A stretch of DNA of 64,000 nt from Micromonospora trifolii (GTDB taxonomy: Bacteria; Actinomycetota; Actinomycetes; Mycobacteriales; Micromonosporaceae), in NCBI RefSeq assembly GCF_022229005.1, contig NZ_JAKKFD010000082.1, positions 1 to 64,000 on the forward strand, read 5' to 3'. This document shows positions 61,434-64,000 of the stretch, in pieces. Each line of letters begins with the position of its first letter. Within the stretch, counting starts at the first letter, position 1. Both the position numbers and the translations under genes were made by a program. The notes below the pieces were generated by a model. That model searched no databases. It was not told where the DNA came from and was given only the letters and a program-made list of their open reading frames with translations.

Positions 61434-61868
61434 ATGGATCTGCTGCGAACCCGTCGCCCGCCGGCACTGTTCGCCGGGCTCGGCCTCGTCGTCGTCATCG
61501 GCTTCGCCATCGCCGCCTGGACGGTGTGGAGCAACGACAAGGCGCTTCAGGATCGGGGGGTGGAGGCCACCGCCCAGGTCGTCAAGGTCAACAAGGGCCG
61601 CATCCACGTCGAGTTCGAGACCCCGGACGGGCGGCGGGCGCAGACGCTCGTCGGTCAGGGCGACGAGCCACCGGGTGCCGCTCCGGCGGTGGGCGACGAG
61701 ATCCCGATCGTCTACGACCCGCAGGACCCGGAGGCGGAGGTGGCCGACCGCCGCGCTCCGCAGAACCACCGCATCGCCTACCTGCTCGCCGGGGTCGCGG
61801 CCTTCGCGGCGGTCAGCGTGCCGCTGGCCACCGTCGCGCTCGTGCGGGCCAACCGTCGGGCACGGTAG
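61434..61868 (+). CDS. DUF3592-like membrane protein
   Basis: 144 residues from ATG 61434, after AAGGGAGG. A helix at about 12-32 and another at about 113-137 enclose an extracytoplasmic beta domain (GVEATAQVVKVNKGRIHVEF, then VGDEIPIVYDPQDPEAEVAD), the pattern of DUF3592 proteins. Function is unknown. It is divergent from padR and convergent with the next minus-strand gene. Confidence 0.8.
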   Translation: MDLLRTRRPPALFAGLGLVVVIGFAIAAWTVWSNDKALQDRGVEATAQVVKVNKGRIHVEFETPDGRRAQTLVGQGDEPPGAAPAVGDEIPIVYDPQDPEAEVADRRAPQNHRIAYLLAGVAAFAAVSVPLATVALVRANRRAR

Positions 61869-61891
61869 CCGCTGCTCTCCTCGGACAGGCG

Positions 61892-63100
61892 TCAGGCAGG
61901 GGTACGGCAGGCGGCGTCGATGCGGTGGACCGGGCGCACCCGACGCCCCATGCCCTCCAGCAGCGAATCCTCGACGTGGAAGTCGTGAATGCGCAGTTGG
62001 TGGCGGGGCAACTCCTCCTCGCTCGGGCAGAGCACCTGGGCGCGGACCAGACCGACCGGAACGTACCGGACGCCGCCCTGCTCCTGAAGGATCACCATGT
62101 TGACGTCGTCGGTGGTGACCACGTGCCCGCGTACGTCCTCAGTGGGACCACTCTCCGGGCCCACTGTGGTGACTGTCAGCGGCAACACCGGTGTGGTGAT
62201 CACCGGCACCGCAGCCCAGATCAGGGTGGCCAGCACCGCCACCTCGGTCACCGACGCCAGCGGTCGGATCACCATGCCCGGCAGCGGCCCCGCGATGAAC
62301 AGGGCCAGCAGCGGAGGCACCACGATGAGCACCAGCACCAGCCACTCGTCGCCCTGCCGCATCGCATCGCGCAACGTGGGCAGCATCAGCCAGCCGTACC
62401 CGGCCAGCAGCGCGCCGATCAGCAGCAGCCGAGGCACCACCCGGTCGTGCAGCCGCCCCGGGCGCAGTTGGAACGCGGCCACGAACGCCGTCAACAGCAG
62501 CGGAAGGTAGAGCAACGGCCAGGTGATCAGGGCTAGCAGGAAGCTCGCCAGCACCACCCAGGCCGGGGTGATGTCGGCCCAGCGGGCGAAGAGCGGGCGG
62601 CGACGGGTGCCCGGCGGAAGTCGATCCGCGCTGACCGCCAGCACCGCGCCGAGCGCGAAGACCGCGACCAGCCCGGTGGAGAGCAGCCGGGCCGCCGTGG
62701 TCAGGAACCCGGCGAGCAGATTGACCGGCCCGACGTTGGCCACCAGCAGCAGCGTGGTCTGGAGCTCCCCGCCGGCCTCCACACCGAGGCGGAGCACCGA
62801 GAAGATCGCCGGCACGCCCACCACTGCCGTCCAGAACGACTGACTGGCGCGGGCGCGCCGCTCGGCCGGATCCCAACGGACCCGCCCGGGCTCGACCTCG
62901 GCGACGACCGGCTCGGCCGGTTCGGCGACCGGCACGGCGGCCGGCCAGGCACCATCACCTTCAGCGCCGGCCGCTGGACGATCGACGGCCGTCGACGCTG
63001 CGGCCGTACCGTCGATTGTCGACGCGGCGCCGCCGGGCACTGACGTGCGGGGCGGCGGGACCGGCCCGTCGCCGCCGGTGGCGGTCGGCGCCGCGCTCAC
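61892..63100 (-). CDS. Polytopic membrane protein coupled to an amino-acid-binding lipoprotein gene
   Basis: 402 residues from GTG 63100, overlapping the lipoprotein stop (GTGA). An 85-residue Ala/Pro-rich cytoplasmic N-terminus is followed by about eight membrane helices and a C-terminal soluble domain (from VGPESGPTEDVRGHVVTTDD to HDFHVEDSLLEG). It lacks an EAA loop, so it is not an ordinary ABC permease. It may sense or respond to the ligand of the binding protein, in the way GlnX works with GlnH in mycobacteria, but sequence similarity to GlnX is not evident to me. Confidence 0.78.
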   Translation of the reverse strand: MSAAPTATGGDGPVPPPRTSVPGGAASTIDGTAAASTAVDRPAAGAEGDGAWPAAVPVAEPAEPVVAEVEPGRVRWDPAERRARASQSFWTAVVGVPAIFSVLRLGVEAGGELQTTLLLVANVGPVNLLAGFLTTAARLLSTGLVAVFALGAVLAVSADRLPPGTRRRPLFARWADITPAWVVLASFLLALITWPLLYLPLLLTAFVAAFQLRPGRLHDRVVPRLLLIGALLAGYGWLMLPTLRDAMRQGDEWLVLVLIVVPPLLALFIAGPLPGMVIRPLASVTEVAVLATLIWAAVPVITTPVLPLTVTTVGPESGPTEDVRGHVVTTDDVNMVILQEQGGVRYVPVGLVRAQVLCPSEEELPRHQLRIHDFHVEDSLLEGMGRRVRPVHRIDAACRTPA

Positions 63101-64000
63101 TTCGCGGGCGCCTTGTCGTCGAAGTCGACGAGCTTCGGCACCTCCAGCGGCTGCGGCTGGCGCTTCTCGGCCTTCAGCCAGGGGCCCAGGGTCCGGTTGT
63201 ACGCGGTCTGCCAGGGGGTCGCCTGATCGTCGCGCCCCTGCTGGTAGCTCTTCTGCAGGAAGAACGCGACCAGGTCGCGCAGTGCGGGATCACCGATCGG
63301 CACGCCGATGCCCAGCAACTCGCTGGTGCCGAAGGGCATGTCGACGATCTCGAACTCCTTCGGGTGCCGTGCCAGGAAACCGGCGAGGATCGTCTCGTCG
63401 GAGCTGACCGCGTCGTAGCGGCCCGTCCGGATGCCGGCGACGCAGTCCCCAACGGTCTTCACGACCAGCGCCTTGACCTGGTGGCTCCCCAGCTCGGCCT
63501 CGGAGGTGGAGCCGCCGCTCGTGCAGATCTTGTAGTCCGGGTTACGGAGGTCCTCAATCGTGCTGATCTTGCCTTTCAGCCGGGCCGGCACCATCACCTC
63601 CTGGGTGGTGACGAAGTACGGCCCGGCGAAGCTCACCACCTTCTTGCGCTCCTCGGTGATGGAGAAGCTGGACACCACGAGGTCGACAGTCCCGCCCTGT
63701 AGTGCGGGGATCCGTTCCTCGGTGGCCACCGGTACGAACTCCAACCGCTGATCCCCCTCGTAGCCAAGGGAGGCAGCGATGTACCGGGCGATCTCGACGT
63801 CGAAGCCGACCGGCTTGCCATTGCGCAGCTCGCTCATCAACGGCTCGTTGGTGGCGACACCGACCCGCAGTTTCGACTGACCGTAGATGTGCGTCTCGCG
63901 CATCTTCTCCTGCACGGAAGGCAGGTCCGGTTCCTTCCGGCTGTCGCACCCGGCCGCGGCGGCGAGCACGAGAGTGAGAGCGACCGCCAGCGTCGACGCG
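63097..64000 (-). CDS. Glutamate/polar amino-acid-binding lipoprotein (5' end outside window)
   Basis: The frame runs off the right edge; visible sequence begins in the signal peptide (ASTLAVALTLVLAAAAGC) with the lipobox Cys, so only a few N-terminal residues are missing. GTG 63969 lies inside the signal helix and is not the start. The body is a family 3 solute-binding protein: LRVGVATNEPLMSELRNGKP, GFDVEIARYIAASLGY, RIPALQGGTVDLVVSSFSIT, VSFAGPYFVTTQEV, AVSSDETILAGFL. It should bind glutamate or a similar amino acid outside the membrane. Its stop overlaps the start of the membrane protein gene (GTGA). Confidence 0.88.
   Translation of the reverse strand, partial: ASTLAVALTLVLAAAAGCDSRKEPDLPSVQEKMRETHIYGQSKLRVGVATNEPLMSELRNGKPVGFDVEIARYIAASLGYEGDQRLEFVPVATEERIPALQGGTVDLVVSSFSITEERKKVVSFAGPYFVTTQEVMVPARLKGKISTIEDLRNPDYKICTSGGSTSEAELGSHQVKALVVKTVGDCVAGIRTGRYDAVSSDETILAGFLARHPKEFEIVDMPFGTSELLGIGVPIGDPALRDLVAFFLQKSYQQGRDDQATPWQTAYNRTLGPWLKAEKRQPQPLEVPKLVDFDDKAPAK

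Noticed and set aside
61892..63100. Membrane protein as an ABC permease of the adjacent binding protein
   Set aside because: No EAA docking loop, and a long cytoplasmic N-terminus and soluble C-terminal domain are atypical of such permeases.

Overview
The window is very GC-rich, with GC-saturated third codon positions, many GTG starts and dense operons joined by ATGA/GTGA stop-start overlaps. The gene set (hpt-ftsH-folE, folP-folB-folK-DUF3180, type VII EccD/EccC/MycP proteins, a crp/nth/tlpA/nudix/marP neighbourhood, an F420-associated DUF2342-type metalloprotease beside tilS) points to a filamentous actinobacterium, most likely a Micromonosporaceae chromosome. The family assignment is inference. 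I see no rRNA, tRNA, transposase, integrase or CRISPR array.

Layout. 1-5.3 kb: a repeat-bearing membrane/coiled-coil protein cut by the left edge, then an osmoprotectant (glycine betaine/choline type) ABC transporter split over two divergent units: lipoprotein and two permeases on the minus strand, ATPase on the plus strand. 5.3-8.1 kb: small unknown proteins, an RbsC-like permease and a DUF3180 protein. 8.2-9.9 kb: folP-folB-folK, each overlapping the next by 4 bases. 10.0-22.8 kb: an accessory-looking block on the plus strand that lies between folP and folE. It holds a structured leader, a VirB2/TrbC-like two-helix protein, a VirB3/TcpE-like protein, a 25-codon micro-ORF, a VirB4-family ATPase, a VirB6/TrbL-like membrane protein, a VirB8-like NTF2-fold protein, a lysozyme-like plus M23 cell-wall hydrolase, two unknown proteins, an FtsK/EccC-like protein with ruined ATPase motifs and a coiled-coil membrane protein. 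There is no relaxase, integrase or intact coupling ATPase, so this looks like a resident type IV-secretion-like machine rather than a mobile element. It is the best candidate here for an undescribed system.

22.9-32.8 kb: core housekeeping: folE, ftsH, hpt, a GlxA-type AraC regulator, tilS, a zinc metalloprotease, a D-Ala-D-Ala carboxypeptidase and inorganic pyrophosphatase. 32.8-39.7 kb: a stripped-down type VII secretion locus (eccD divergent from eccC, then mycP) with no visible ESX substrate, EccB or EccE. 39.7-48.3 kb: two PAP2 phosphatases, then on the minus strand a MarP-like protease and the nth-tlpA-nudix operon, a CapA-like lipoprotein, CbiZ, and on the plus strand a Crp-family regulator and a YfcE-like phosphoesterase.

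48.3-50.6 kb: a less GC-rich patch with a small membrane protein, a 488-base intergenic region carrying repeated GGAAGTT half-sites and two ACTTCC-N8-GGAAGT dyads, and a helix-turn-helix-like plus coiled-coil protein. 50.7-59.8 kb: a TetR-controlled acyl-CoA catabolic operon (TIGR03084 protein, AtuA, acyl-CoA dehydrogenase, carboxyltransferase, biotin carboxylase/carrier, second acyl-CoA dehydrogenase), probably degrading a branched-chain or terpene-like acid through a 3-methylcrotonyl/geranyl-CoA-type carboxylation. 59.8-64.0 kb: a 77-base near-perfect palindrome, a PadR regulator coupled to a membrane protein, a DUF3592-like protein, and a polytopic membrane protein coupled to a glutamate/amino-acid-binding lipoprotein whose start lies beyond the right edge.
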